The notes: a model not told the origin generated them from the sequence alone. A stretch of DNA of 23,225 nt from Propionibacteriaceae bacterium (GCA_030538175.1 JAUNUL010000009.1:1-23225), one strand, 5' to 3'. Numbered from the stretch's first letter, positions 7,329 through 15,492 are shown. Made by a program: numbers and translations.

Positions 7329-8429
7329 GTGGACACTGATCTGATCATCGTGGGTGCTGGCATCGTGGGGCTTGCGCACGCTGTGGCCGCGGTGCGCCGC
7401 GGGTTGAGCGTACGCATCATCGAGCGGGACGCCCGTGCCGTGGGGGCATCGGTCCGCAACTTCGGCCATTGCTGCCTGACCGCTCAACCCGACGAGCATC
7501 AGGCCATGGCCGAGAGCTCCCGCGACGGTTGGTTGCGCACGTCGGCCGCGGCTGAACTGGGCGCGCGCGAGGCTGGGGCGTACGCGGTCGCCCGCAATGG
7601 CGCCGAGTTGGCCGTGCTCGAGGAGTTCGCCGCCACGCGCGATGACGTCGCGTTGCTCACGGCCACCGAGATAGCCGAAGCGCTGACTGGTGGCACCCGA
7701 CAGCCGGCGGGGTTGCTGGGCGGGGCGTACTTCCCAAGGGACCTCCGCGTCGACCCCCGGGTGACCGTGGCCCGGCTCGCGGCCTGGCTGGAAGGCCAGG
7801 GTGTCCGCATCGACTGGCGCACCGCCTGCCTCGGGACCGGTGACGGTGTCGTGCACACCTCGCGGGGGGAGCTGCGCGCCGAGCACGTCCTGGTGTGTGT
7901 CGGTCACGATGTCGATCGGTTGTTCCCGGCGGTCGCCGATGCGGCTGGTCTGGTGCGGTGTGCGCTGCAGATGGCGCTGGTGGACGGTCCGGTTGGGTAC
8001 GCCTCCCATGCCGCGGTGCTCACCGGCACGTCGATGTTGCGCTACGGCGGGCTGGCGGCGATGCCGTCCGCGAGCGAGGTGCGGTGCCTGCTCCCCGACG
8101 AGCTGCTCGAGATGGTTGCGAACGTGATGTGTGCGCCCCGCCCGGACGGAACGCTGCTGGTCGGTGACTCCCATGCCTACGACCTCGCCCACGAGCCGTT
8201 CCTCGACGAGTCGATCTCCCAGCGGCTGCTGGATGAGGTCGCGGCCGTGTTCGGCCTGCCCGGCCTTCGAGTACGCCAGCGCTGGCAGGGGGTCTATGCG
8301 TCCTGCCCCGACCAGGACCTGCTGGTTGAGTCGGTGGACGAACGCACGACCGTGGTGTCGGTGACCTCCGGGGTGGGCATGACGCTGTCCTTCGGGCTCG
8401 GCGAGCAGACGTTGTCGACGCTCACCTGA
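7329..8429 (+). CDS. FAD-dependent amine oxidase of the phosphonate-linked (TIGR03364/HpnW-like) family
   Basis: A 366-residue D-amino-acid-oxidase-like flavoenzyme. It has the dinucleotide-binding motif IIVGAGIVGLAHAVAAVRRG (G9, G11, G14) ending in an acidic residue in RIIERD, then GASVRNFGHC, a segment typical of the clade that accompanies PhnX-like enzymes, and the C-terminal VTSGVGMTLSFGLGE that closes on FAD. By family knowledge it deaminates an aminophosphonate (2-aminoethylphosphonate, its N-methyl or 1-hydroxy form) to the aldehyde used by the PhnX-like enzyme, releasing an amine or ammonia and peroxide. ATG 7320 abuts the Shine-Dalgarno GGGAGG, while GTG 7329 is 8-9 nt from it, so GTG 7329 is preferred. 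Divergent from the phosphonatase gene and convergent with phnE. Confidence 0.83.
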   Translation: MDTDLIIVGAGIVGLAHAVAAVRRGLSVRIIERDARAVGASVRNFGHCCLTAQPDEHQAMAESSRDGWLRTSAAAELGAREAGAYAVARNGAELAVLEEFAATRDDVALLTATEIAEALTGGTRQPAGLLGGAYFPRDLRVDPRVTVARLAAWLEGQGVRIDWRTACLGTGDGVVHTSRGELRAEHVLVCVGHDVDRLFPAVADAAGLVRCALQMALVDGPVGYASHAAVLTGTSMLRYGGLAAMPSASEVRCLLPDELLEMVANVMCAPRPDGTLLVGDSHAYDLAHEPFLDESISQRLLDEVAAVFGLPGLRVRQRWQGVYASCPDQDLLVESVDERTTVVSVTSGVGMTLSFGLGEQTLSTLT

Positions 8430-8474
8430 GCCGTCGGCTCTTTCCGAGACGTCGCCCCTCACCCCGAGACACAG

Positions 8475-8521
8475 CTCGACCGGCCGCCGAGGGGCACGAT
8501 GCCCAACGACGACCGGTCGAG
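8475..8521. terminator. Nested hairpin between convergent FAD oxidase and phnE
   Basis: Outer arms CTCGACCGG (8475-8483) and CCGGTCGAG (8513-8521) are perfectly complementary and enclose an inner stem GGGCA (8492-8496) / TGCCC (8500-8504) with a 3-nt loop. It lies in the 98-nt gap between two converging genes and could end transcripts from both sides. There is no T-tract, so it is not a textbook intrinsic terminator. Confidence 0.5.
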
Positions 8522-8527
8522 GAACCG

Positions 8528-10207
8528 TCAGTCGACGGCCTTGCGCACGAACAGGGCCATGGCCTCCACGATCAGCACCACGGCGAGGATGAACAGCACG
8601 ATCGTGGTCACCACCTGGAACTCCAACACCCGGGAGGCATTGAGCAACAGGAAGCCAATGCCGCCGGCGCCGACGATGCCGAGCAGGGTGGCGGAGCGGA
8701 TGTTGACGTCCAGCAGGTACATGATGTGGGCCACGAACGCGGGCAGTGCCTGGCGCAGGGTCGCGCCGAAGAACACCTGGGACCGGGTCGCGCCGTTCGC
8801 GAGCAGCGCGTCCTGCACCCGGGTGTCGGTCTCTTCGAGCGAGTCGGCGATCAGCTTCGACAGCAGGCCGACGGCGCCGATGGCCAGTGCGAGCGTGCCC
8901 GCCACCCCGCCCAGGCCCGAGATCACCACGAAGACGATCGCGATGATGAGCTCGGGGATCGCACGGACGGTCACGATGATGACCCGGAAAAGCGTGGCCA
9001 CCCACTGCTTGGCGACGACGTTGCGGGCGGCGAAGATCCCGATCGGGATGGCCAGGATCGAGCCAAGCAGCGTCGCGGCCAGGCCGATCTGGACGGTGAC
9101 GAGCATGTCGGCGAGGATCGCGTCGAGGACGTCCCAGCCGCCCGGCGGCAGGAACAGCCCCAGCGTCTTCGGGATGTTGCCCAGGGCCATCACCGATTCG
9201 ACCGGGTTGATCCCCGCAGCGATCAGACAGGCGATGACGGCCAGGAACAGGAAGACCAAGCCGCTGACCCGCTCGACGCGGGACTTCGTCCACGGCGGGG
9301 TGATCCGCTCGCGGGTGATCGGCTTGGTCGGCCACACCGACTGCCACAGCTTGTCCGACCACGAGCGCCGGCCCGTGTCCCCAGTCATGATCGCCGTGCG
9401 CAGGGCGCCGGAGATGAGCTCGGTGACCACGCAGAGGACGAGCACGACCACGGCCAGTGCCATGCCGCGCTGATAGTTCAGCGAGCGCAGCGAATCGGCC
9501 AGGGCCAGCCCGATGCCGCCGACGCCGACATAACCGAGGATCACCGAGGTGCGCAGGTTGATGTCGAACCGGTGCAACGCGGTGGCGATGATCTGCGGCG
9601 TGAGTGCGGGCAGGATGCCGGCGATGATCTGCTGCTGGCGACCGCCGCCGGCCGCGCGGATGGCTTCCTGTGGGCCGTTGTCGAGCGATTCGATGGCGTC
9701 GGCGTACAGCTTGCCGACCATGCCGATCGAGTGGATGCCCATCGCGAGGACGCCCGGCAACGCACCCAGGTTGAACACCCGCATGAAGAAGATCGCGAGG
9801 ATCAGGTCGGGGACCGCGCGGGTGAGCACGATGAACCCGCGAGCCACGGCGCGCGTGCTGGAGTTGGGGGTGGTGTTGGCTGCCGCGAGCAGCGCCACCG
9901 GGATCGACAGGATGACGCTGAGCACCGTCGCGAGGATCACGATGGCGAGCGTCACCCCGATCAGCCGGAACAGTTCAGCGGCCTCCGGGAAGTCGAGGGG
10001 GAACATCCGGCCGATGAAGCGGGTGGCGTTGTCCCACGAGTCGATGATCGAGGCGAGGTTGATCCGCAGGTCGACCACCGACCAGATCGACGCGACCAGC
10101 AGCCCGACCATGAGCGCGCCCGCCGCGATGGTCCGGGGTGGCGGCATCGGGCGTGGCGGCAGCTCGCGTTGCCCCGGGTCGTGCCGGGGGAGGGTCGTGA
10201 TCGACAT
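8528..10207 (-). CDS. phnE: PhnE, phosphonate ABC importer permease (two permease units fused)
   Basis: A 559-residue membrane protein made of two PhnE-type permease units in tandem. The first unit (about 25-280) has an EAA-type cytoplasmic loop EAIRAAGGGRQQ (181-192) and INLRTSVILGYVGVGGIG; the second (about 310-559) has DALLANGATRSQ (466-477) and VNIRSATLLGIVGAGGIG. Each half has a set of hydrophobic helices, giving about 10-12 in all, so one chain probably forms the whole channel. Substrate: phosphonates or phosphate esters delivered by PhnD, powered by PhnC. The start ATG 10207 overlaps the phnC stop by one base (TGATG). It is the last gene of phnDCE and converges with the FAD oxidase gene. 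Confidence 0.93.
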   Translation of the reverse strand: MSITTLPRHDPGQRELPPRPMPPPRTIAAGALMVGLLVASIWSVVDLRINLASIIDSWDNATRFIGRMFPLDFPEAAELFRLIGVTLAIVILATVLSVILSIPVALLAAANTTPNSSTRAVARGFIVLTRAVPDLILAIFFMRVFNLGALPGVLAMGIHSIGMVGKLYADAIESLDNGPQEAIRAAGGGRQQQIIAGILPALTPQIIATALHRFDINLRTSVILGYVGVGGIGLALADSLRSLNYQRGMALAVVVLVLCVVTELISGALRTAIMTGDTGRRSWSDKLWQSVWPTKPITRERITPPWTKSRVERVSGLVFLFLAVIACLIAAGINPVESVMALGNIPKTLGLFLPPGGWDVLDAILADMLVTVQIGLAATLLGSILAIPIGIFAARNVVAKQWVATLFRVIIVTVRAIPELIIAIVFVVISGLGGVAGTLALAIGAVGLLSKLIADSLEETDTRVQDALLANGATRSQVFFGATLRQALPAFVAHIMYLLDVNIRSATLLGIVGAGGIGFLLLNASRVLEFQVVTTIVLFILAVVLIVEAMALFVRKAVD

Positions 10208-11001
10208 CAGACGGCTTCCACAGCCTGTTCGGCGGTGGCCTCGTCGGCCGCTGCCATCGCCGAATAGATGTTGAGGGCGTCCTCACGGGCGATGGTTTCG
10301 GTGTCCCGGTCCAGCACGACCTTGCCCTGGCGCAGACCGACAATGTGGTCGGAGAAGTCCAGCGCCAGCTGGACCTGGTGCAGGGAGCAGATGACCGTCA
10401 GGTTCTCCTCGCGGCTGATCCGGCCGATGAGCTCGATCACCTGGGTGCTCGACACGGGGTCGAGGGAGGCGACGGGCTCATCGGCAAGCAGGATCTCGGG
10501 CTGCTGGATCAGCGCCCGGGCGATGGCCACGCGCTGCTGCTGCCCGCCGGACAGCGTGTCCGCGCGCTGGTACGCCCGGTCAGCGAGCCCGACCCGGTCC
10601 AGCTGTTCCATGGCTTCCCGGCGCACGGCCTTGGGATAGCTCATGAGGGTCAGGCGCGGCCCGTTGAGGGTGCCGAGCTTGCCGGTGCAGACGTTCTCGA
10701 GCACCGACATGGGCCCGACGAGGTGGAAGTGCTGGAAGATGAACCCGATCCGGCGCCGCAACTGGCGCAGCTCGCGTTCGCTGGCGGTGTCCACGCGGAC
10801 ACCGAGGGTCTCGATCGCGCCCGAAGTGGGCCGCTGGAGACCGTTGACGTGCCGCAGCAGGGTGGACTTGCCGGAGCCCGACAGCCCCAACAGGACCGTG
10901 ACGCGACGCGGTGCGAACGACACCGAGACATCATCGAGGCCCCGGACGGTCGGGTTGAACTGCTTGCTGACGCCGTTGAAGACGACCGGATCGGTGCTCA
11001 T
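10207..11001 (-). CDS. phnC: PhnC, phosphonate ABC importer ATPase
   Basis: ATP-binding subunit of 264 residues for phosphonate import. Walker A GLSGSGKST (39-47), Q-loop FIFQHFHLV near 88-96, signature LSGGQQQR (150-157), Walker B ILLADEP (170-176) and H-loop SLHQV are all present. The segment from FNPTVRGLDDVS at the N-terminus and the PKAVRREAMEQLDRVGLADRA stretch (split here by eye) are PhnC-like. ATG 11001 has AAGGAG about 10 nt upstream. It follows phnD by 42 nt and overlaps phnE by one base, giving the order phnD-phnC-phnE. Confidence 0.95.
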   Translation of the reverse strand: MSTDPVVFNGVSKQFNPTVRGLDDVSVSFAPRRVTVLLGLSGSGKSTLLRHVNGLQRPTSGAIETLGVRVDTASERELRQLRRRIGFIFQHFHLVGPMSVLENVCTGKLGTLNGPRLTLMSYPKAVRREAMEQLDRVGLADRAYQRADTLSGGQQQRVAIARALIQQPEILLADEPVASLDPVSSTQVIELIGRISREENLTVICSLHQVQLALDFSDHIVGLRQGKVVLDRDTETIAREDALNIYSAMAAADEATAEQAVEAV

Positions 11002-11043
11002 CTCTCAGCTCTCCTTATTTCTTGGATCCTGGCGAGTTGTGCG

Positions 11044-12009
11044 TCAGGCCTTGTTGCAGGCCTCGGCCTTGGTCAGGTCGCAGACCTTGCGAACGCCGTC
11101 ATATTCGGCGTCAGTGACCTTGACCATGCCCCACTCGGTCTCCTCCGGGAGCTTGCAGTCGGCCTCGGAGGTGCAGACACCGTCAGCGACCATCGCCGGC
11201 TTGTTGGCCTTGGCGACCATGGCGCGCAGCTGGTCCTGGGTGGCCGAGTCAAGGGTCTCGGTGTTCATCGCGAGCGGGGAACCCATGATCTGCTCGGAGC
11301 GCCAGATCTCCTTGACCTCGCCCTGGGCGAGCTGACCCTTGTTGACCATCTGGGTCTGCATGGCCTCATAGGCGAAGCCCGCATCGCACTGGCCGGACTT
11401 GACCGAGAGCAGCGAGGCGTCATGGCCGCCCGCCATCACCGGGGTGATGTCGGTTTCGGGGTTGATGTTGGCGGCGATCAGGCCGGCGGAGGGATAGAGA
11501 TAGCCCGAGGTCGACGCCTTGTCGACGAAGCAGACCTTCTTGCCCTTCATCTGCTCGATGTTGGTGATCTCGGTGTTGTCGGCCTTGACCCAGCCGATCG
11601 AGTAGTAGCCGGGCTTCTCGTCCGGTGCGTCGACGAGCGCGCCGAGCGGCTCGACCGGGACGCCGCCGTCCTTGGCGATCTTGTAGGAGAACGGGCCATA
11701 GGCGGCGATGTCGATCTTGCCGGCGCGCTGGCCCTCGATGACCGCGGCATAGTCGGTGGCGTTCTGGAACTCCACCTTCTTGCCGGTCTCCTTCTCGATG
11801 AGCTTGGTGATGTTGCCGTACTCGGCCTGCAGGGAGGTGGACTCCTCCGAGGGCACAGCGGCGAAGACAATGGTGGTCTTTTCACCGCTGTTGCCGCCCT
11901 GGCTGGCGGAGGTGTTCGATGCGGACTCGCCACAGGCCGACAGCGCCAGAACGCTGGCAGCGGCGACGGCAACGAGAGACTTGGTGGTCAGGAAACGCTT
12001 GACAGACAC
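11044..12009 (-). CDS. phnD: PhnD, phosphonate-binding lipoprotein
   Basis: Substrate-binding protein of 321 residues, first gene of the importer operon. It has a lipoprotein signal peptide: positive start (SVKR, then K10), hydrophobic core 11-22, lipobox LSAC with lipidated C26, then a Ser/Gly-rich linker. The mature part opens TTIVFAAVPSEES, the first strand of PhnD-like proteins, and includes AAYGPFSYKIA, KKVCFVDKASTSGYLYPSAGL and the GGHDASLLSVKSGQCDAGFA motif of the family. It has six cysteines besides the lipidated one, several in pairs (VCTSEADC, VCDLTKAEAC), which may form disulfides outside the cell. Start GTG 12009 is preceded by AGGGG and then six T residues. It may bind aminoethylphosphonate or related phosphonates; the ligand cannot be told from sequence. 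Confidence 0.93.
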   Translation of the reverse strand: MSVKRFLTTKSLVAVAAASVLALSACGESASNTSASQGGNSGEKTTIVFAAVPSEESTSLQAEYGNITKLIEKETGKKVEFQNATDYAAVIEGQRAGKIDIAAYGPFSYKIAKDGGVPVEPLGALVDAPDEKPGYYSIGWVKADNTEITNIEQMKGKKVCFVDKASTSGYLYPSAGLIAANINPETDITPVMAGGHDASLLSVKSGQCDAGFAYEAMQTQMVNKGQLAQGEVKEIWRSEQIMGSPLAMNTETLDSATQDQLRAMVAKANKPAMVADGVCTSEADCKLPEETEWGMVKVTDAEYDGVRKVCDLTKAEACNKA

Positions 12010-12263
12010 AAAAAACCCCTAAAGTGAGCCTTCGGGTAACGACCTGGCGGCAGGCGCCCGTCGGGGTGTGCGGCGGCGCCGTCCCCCGCAAGCCACTCAA
12101 AGTGAGAGGGTCGACCGGCCAGCAGCCGGTTCCTTAACTTGGACCGACTCGAAAGCGACGCTCTCCGGCCCTTGGTGAACAAGCTGCGGGGGTCTGTCGC
12201 GGCAGGCTAAGGAATCTGTGGACGGCCCCGGATTGGCCTGCAGGCGCACCTACGATGCCCCTT
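12010..12263. promoter_or_regulatory. Divergent intergenic region phnD / ilvE
   Basis: 254 bases with no credible gene. It must hold the phnDCE promoter (minus) and the ilvE promoter (plus). Seen: one isolated GTTCACC on the minus strand (12180 to 12174) without 11-nt partners; the octamer AAAGTGAG twice (12021-12028 and 12099-12106), the second within CACTCAAAGTG, a palindrome with a 3-nt centre; and a run of T before the phnD start. A clear -35/-10 pair for phnD was not found. Confidence 0.5.
12251..12263 (+). promoter_or_regulatory. Candidate -10 element, leaderless ilvE transcript
   Basis: TACGAT (12251-12256) lies 7 nt before ATG 12264 and no Shine-Dalgarno is present, so transcription probably starts at the A of that ATG. 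This selects ATG 12264 over the upstream in-frame ATG 12255, which overlaps the hexamer. A perfect 10-bp palindrome GCCTGCAGGC at 12236-12245 lies between the -35 and -10 positions and could be an operator. Confidence 0.55.
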
Positions 12264-13346
12264 ATGTCATTTTCCGCCACCCTGACGACCGCCCCCATCG
12301 CCGCCGCCGAGCGCACTGCGATCCTTGCCGATCCCGGCTTCGGACGGTTCTTCACCGACCACATGGCCACCGGGGAGTGGTCGAGTGAGCAGGGTTGGCA
12401 CGATCTTCGCGTACGCCCGTTGGAGCCGTTCGCCATGCACCCAGGTGCGGGGGTGTTGCACTACGGGCAGGAGATCTTCGAGGGGTTGAAGGCCTACCGG
12501 CATGCCGACGGCTCCATCCATCTCTTCCGGCCCGACCGCAATGCCGCGCGGTTCGCCCGGTCGGCGAAGCGGTTGGCGATGCCGGAGCTGCCGCCGGAGT
12601 TGTTCCTCGCCGGGGTCGAGGCGCTGGTGCGGGCCGATGCGGAGTGGGTGCCGCCGCACGGGGATGAGGCGAGCCTCTATCTGCGGCCGATCCAGTTCGC
12701 ATCGGAGACGTTCCTGGGGGTACGCCCGTCCGCGCGCGCCACGTTCTGTGTCGTCGGGTCACCGTCGGGTGCCTATTTCCCGGGTGGTGTGACGGGGATC
12801 AAGCTGTGGGTGACGACGAAGTACACCCGCGCAGCCGAGGGTGGGACGGGCGACATCAAGTGCGGTGGCAACTATGCCGGCAGCCTGCTCGCCCAGACCG
12901 AGGCGCGGGAGCAGGGGTGTGACCAGGTGATGTACACCTCCGGGCCGGCCGAGAACCGCGTTCTCGAAGAGGCCGGCACGATGAACCTGATGCTGGTCAC
13001 CGCCGATGGGCAGCTGCTCACCCCCGGACTCGGCACGATCCTCGAGGGGGTCACCCGGGCTTCGGTGTTGGAGATCGCCGCGGAGCACGGGCTGACGGCC
13101 GTCGAGCGGGAGATCCCGCTGTCCGAACTGCTCGATGGCCTGCGCAGTGGGCACGTGACCGAGGTGTTCGCCTCCGGCACCGCGGCCGTCATCACCCCGA
13201 TCACCGGTCTGGCGGGCGACGGCTTCGACTTTGTCGTCGGGGCCGGCGTACCCGGGCCGAAGGCGACCGCCCTGCGCGAGCACCTGCTCGGCATCCAGAC
13301 GGGCGACCTGCCGGATACCCGGGGTTGGGTACGCCGGGTCTGCTGA
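12264..13346 (+). CDS. ilvE: Branched-chain amino acid aminotransferase
   Basis: PLP-dependent class IV (fold type IV) aminotransferase of 360 residues that makes or degrades Leu, Ile and Val with 2-oxoglutarate/glutamate. Seen: HYGQEIFEGLKAYR near the N-terminus, the substrate-site segment SLYLRPIQFASE, the PLP lysine K199 in TGDIKCGGNYAGS, and ending segments VLEEAGTMNLMLV, LTPGLGTILEGVTR and VTEVFASGTAAVITPI, all typical of IlvE. Length is usual for the family. No link to the phosphonate genes beside it is evident. It converges with the EcsC-family gene. Confidence 0.95.
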   Translation: MSFSATLTTAPIAAAERTAILADPGFGRFFTDHMATGEWSSEQGWHDLRVRPLEPFAMHPGAGVLHYGQEIFEGLKAYRHADGSIHLFRPDRNAARFARSAKRLAMPELPPELFLAGVEALVRADAEWVPPHGDEASLYLRPIQFASETFLGVRPSARATFCVVGSPSGAYFPGGVTGIKLWVTTKYTRAAEGGTGDIKCGGNYAGSLLAQTEAREQGCDQVMYTSGPAENRVLEEAGTMNLMLVTADGQLLTPGLGTILEGVTRASVLEIAAEHGLTAVEREIPLSELLDGLRSGHVTEVFASGTAAVITPITGLAGDGFDFVVGAGVPGPKATALREHLLGIQTGDLPDTRGWVRRVC

Positions 13347-13349
13347 GCG

Positions 13350-13383
13350 GGCCCAGCCCGACCAGGCCTCTGCCTGCTGGGCC
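13350..13383 (+). terminator. Hairpin downstream of ilvE
   Basis: Outer arms GGCCCAG (13350-13356) and CTGGGCC (13377-13383) enclose inner arms CAGGC (13363-13367) and GCCTG (13372-13376) with a 4-nt loop, starting 4 nt after the ilvE stop. No T-tract follows. A second weaker inverted repeat TCCGGC (13406-13411) / GCCGGA (13425-13430) may serve the opposing gene. Confidence 0.55.
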
Positions 13384-13457
13384 GGACCAGTCAGGTTCTC
13401 GCCGATCCGGCCGAGTTAGCCCGAGCCGGAGGGTTGCCAATCCCGAAGGCCCGCTGG

Positions 13458-14198
13458 TCAGCCGCGCGCCGGGAACTCCCGCCGGGCGACCTTGCCGAGC
13501 TGGCGCATGAGATAGCCGTCCAATCCGGCCCCGAGCACGCCCCCGGCGACAGGGATGAGCTTGCCGAACCGGGTGAGCGTACGCTGCCCGACCGAGCGCA
13601 GCAGCCTGAACCCGACCGCCTTGTTCACCACCATCAGTGCGGACTTCGGCAGCCGGCCGACGAGGAGTGACGCGGTCGCGCCACTGGCGATCGGGCCGAG
13701 CGGTACGCCGGCCTTCGCCAGCACCTCGCCGGCGTCGTTCCCGATCAGGGTGAGCAGGACCGCGGTGCGAATCTCGGGAGCGGTGATGTCGTAGCCGCGC
13801 AGATGGGCGACGCCGGCGACCATCCGGGTGGCCAGCACATAGAACTCGAACACGTTCGCCGGGACCGCGACGGGCATGGTGACGAAGCCGCCGAGGCTGG
13901 TCACGAACCCACCGGCCGCGCCGTCGCGGATATGGCCGCGGACGACCTTGTCGATGGCCTTCTCGATGCCACGGGCGCTGTCTTCGGTGCCCTGTCGGGC
14001 CTTGTCGGCGACCTTGGCGGCGCCGGGGAAGGGGCCCTTGCCGTCGATGCCGAGGTCCAGCAGTTTTGCGATCAGCCGGGAGATGGCGCCGTGGGCATCG
14101 GAATCGGGGTCGTTCGCGGCCTCCAGGGCCGATTTCGTAACGGCGATGTCGCGGCGGGTTTCACGACGTCCGGGCTTCAACCAGTCCAGCAGTCCCAT
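13458..14198 (-). CDS. EcsC-family protein
   Basis: A 246-residue protein resembling the EcsC family (Pfam EcsC), named after a gene beside the Bacillus Ecs ABC transporter; its biochemical role is unknown. Support: a middle section with AAGGFVTSLGGFVTMPVAV, then PANVFEFYVLATRMVAGVAHLRGYDI, matching the family pattern of a Gly-rich helix, proline, and a helix ending in A-x-x-x-GYD; later KLIPVAGGVLGAGLDGYLMRQLG, the Gly-rich C-terminal hairpin (quoted in part). The N-terminal 80 residues are charged and likely soluble. ATG 14198 is taken because AGGGAG lies 7 nt upstream; the frame opens earlier at 14258. A 138-nt gap separates it from the upstream aldo/keto reductase, so it may have its own promoter. 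Confidence 0.7.
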   Translation of the reverse strand: MGLLDWLKPGRRETRRDIAVTKSALEAANDPDSDAHGAISRLIAKLLDLGIDGKGPFPGAAKVADKARQGTEDSARGIEKAIDKVVRGHIRDGAAGGFVTSLGGFVTMPVAVPANVFEFYVLATRMVAGVAHLRGYDITAPEIRTAVLLTLIGNDAGEVLAKAGVPLGPIASGATASLLVGRLPKSALMVVNKAVGFRLLRSVGQRTLTRFGKLIPVAGGVLGAGLDGYLMRQLGKVARREFPARG

Positions 14199-14336
14199 GT
14201 CAGCTCCCTTGCGTGGGTGGGCAACGCGTAGCCATCCAAGAATGGCAGTTGTCGACATTCGCTGTCGCGTCGGCCCCGGGAACGATCCCGATGGTTGGTT
14301 CGATTCAGTGCCGACGCGGTCGATCAGTGCGATCGA

Positions 14337-15335
14337 TCAGTACCGGCCACCCACCGCCGGCGGCAACCCGTCGAGCTCGGCCAGGTCCTCCCGGGTGAGG
14401 GTGACGGTCAGCGCGGCGAGGTTGGCCTGCAGGTTCGCCGACTTCGTGGTGCCGGGGATCGGGATGACGTGGTCGCCCTGGGCGAGCACCCAGGCCAGCG
14501 CGATCGCGGCGGGGGTGACGCCGTGGCGGTCGGCGACCTGGCGTACGCCGTCCACGATCGCCTGATTGGCCGCCGCCGCATCGCCGGTCCAGCGGCCGAG
14601 CTGCGTGCGGAAGTCTCCCGGTTTGAGATCGTCCGCCTTCACCCGACCGGTGAGGAACCCGCGGCCGAGCGGCGAAAAGGGCACGAAGATCGCATCGTGC
14701 TCGGCTGTCCAGGCAAGGAGATCCCCGGCATCATCACCGTCGGCGGTGCGCCCGGTGCCCTGGGCGTCGCGCGCCCACAGGGAGAACTCCGACTGGATGG
14801 CGGCGACCGGATGGATGGCCTGGGCGAGCTCGGCCTGGGCGACTGAGACCTCGCTCAGCCCGGCCGCGCGGATCTTGCCGGCGCGGGCGAGCTCGGCGTA
14901 CGCACCCCAGGACTCGGCCAGCGGGACCTCGGGGTCGATGCGGTGCAGGTAGTAGAGGTCGATCACTTCGACCCCGAGCCGCTGCAGGGAGGCATCGCAG
15001 GCGGCGCGGATGTGCTCGGGGCGGCCGTTGCGGGACATCACGATCTTCCCCTCAAGGACCTCGCCGACCAGTCCGGCCTTCGTGGCCACGACGGGGCTCG
15101 CGCCGGATTCCGCCAGCGCTCGGCCGACGACCTGTTCGTTGTGGCCCGCGGCGTACGCGTCAGCGGTGTCGAAGAAGGTGATGCCGCTGTCGAGGGCTTC
15201 GCGGAGGATGGCGACGCCGGCGTCGGCGTCACGGTCGGCTTCTGCGACGTACGCCCAGCTGATGCCCATGCAGCCGAAGCCGAGGGCCGAGACGTCGGTG
15301 TCGAGAGCGGGGATACGGCGGGTTGGGTGGCTCAT
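14337..15335 (-). CDS. Aldo/keto reductase
   Basis: NADPH-dependent oxidoreductase of 332 residues with a TIM-barrel AKR fold. The catalytic tetrad is visible: D56 and Y61 in FFDTADAY, K86 in VVATKAG, H131 in YYLHRID. Also seen are LGFGCMGIS at the start, FSPLGRGFLTGR and the cofactor-binding IPIPGTTKSANLQANL near the end. It resembles the AKR13/YhdN-like group acting on small aldehydes; the substrate is unknown. ATG 15335 has no Shine-Dalgarno, but TTTAGT lies 6 nt upstream on the minus strand (15347 to 15342), so it may be leaderless. Divergent from the RND pump. Confidence 0.92.
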   Translation of the reverse strand: MSHPTRRIPALDTDVSALGFGCMGISWAYVAEADRDADAGVAILREALDSGITFFDTADAYAAGHNEQVVGRALAESGASPVVATKAGLVGEVLEGKIVMSRNGRPEHIRAACDASLQRLGVEVIDLYYLHRIDPEVPLAESWGAYAELARAGKIRAAGLSEVSVAQAELAQAIHPVAAIQSEFSLWARDAQGTGRTADGDDAGDLLAWTAEHDAIFVPFSPLGRGFLTGRVKADDLKPGDFRTQLGRWTGDAAAANQAIVDGVRQVADRHGVTPAAIALAWVLAQGDHVIPIPGTTKSANLQANLAALTVTLTREDLAELDGLPPAVGGRY

Positions 15336-15492
15336 GCGTCGACTAAAGCACAGGACGTGACGAGCGCTCCGGGCGGTCGGGGACGCATCGCCGAAGGCTC
15401 CGATGCCCGGGACTGTTCAGGGTGGAAGCGGCGGGAAGTGTCGGACCGCGCGGTTAATGTGAATCTCGCGTCGTCGGATCGGAGAAACAACC
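15336..15492. promoter_or_regulatory. Divergent promoter region, aldo/keto reductase / RND pump
   Basis: 157 bases without a gene. An inverted repeat GCATCG (15385-15390) / CGATGC (15401-15406) with a 10-nt spacer sits midway and could be an operator serving both sides. TTTAGT is placed 6 nt before the reductase start; TAATGT near 15455 is a possible -10 for the pump. GGAG lies 8-9 nt before ATG 15493. Confidence 0.4.

Noticed and set aside
7206..9362. 718-codon open frame on the minus strand across the FAD oxidase gene and the end of phnE
   Set aside because: It runs antisense to the oxidase and out of frame with phnE, with no recognisable family and shadow-type composition.
12010..12015. 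Run of six A (T on the minus strand) beside the phnD start as an intrinsic terminator or attenuator
   Set aside because: No stable GC stem directly precedes it on the minus strand; it sits in the spacer between AGGGG and the GTG start.
12021..12106. Repeated AAAGTGAG octamer upstream of phnD as an operator pair
   Set aside because: Only two copies 78 nt apart, only one within a palindrome, and none before the other phn promoters; too weak to call a site.
12174..12180. Single GTTCACC upstream of phnD as a PHO box
   Set aside because: The units 11 nt up- and downstream (CCCCGCA and GCCGGAG) do not match, so there is no direct repeat.
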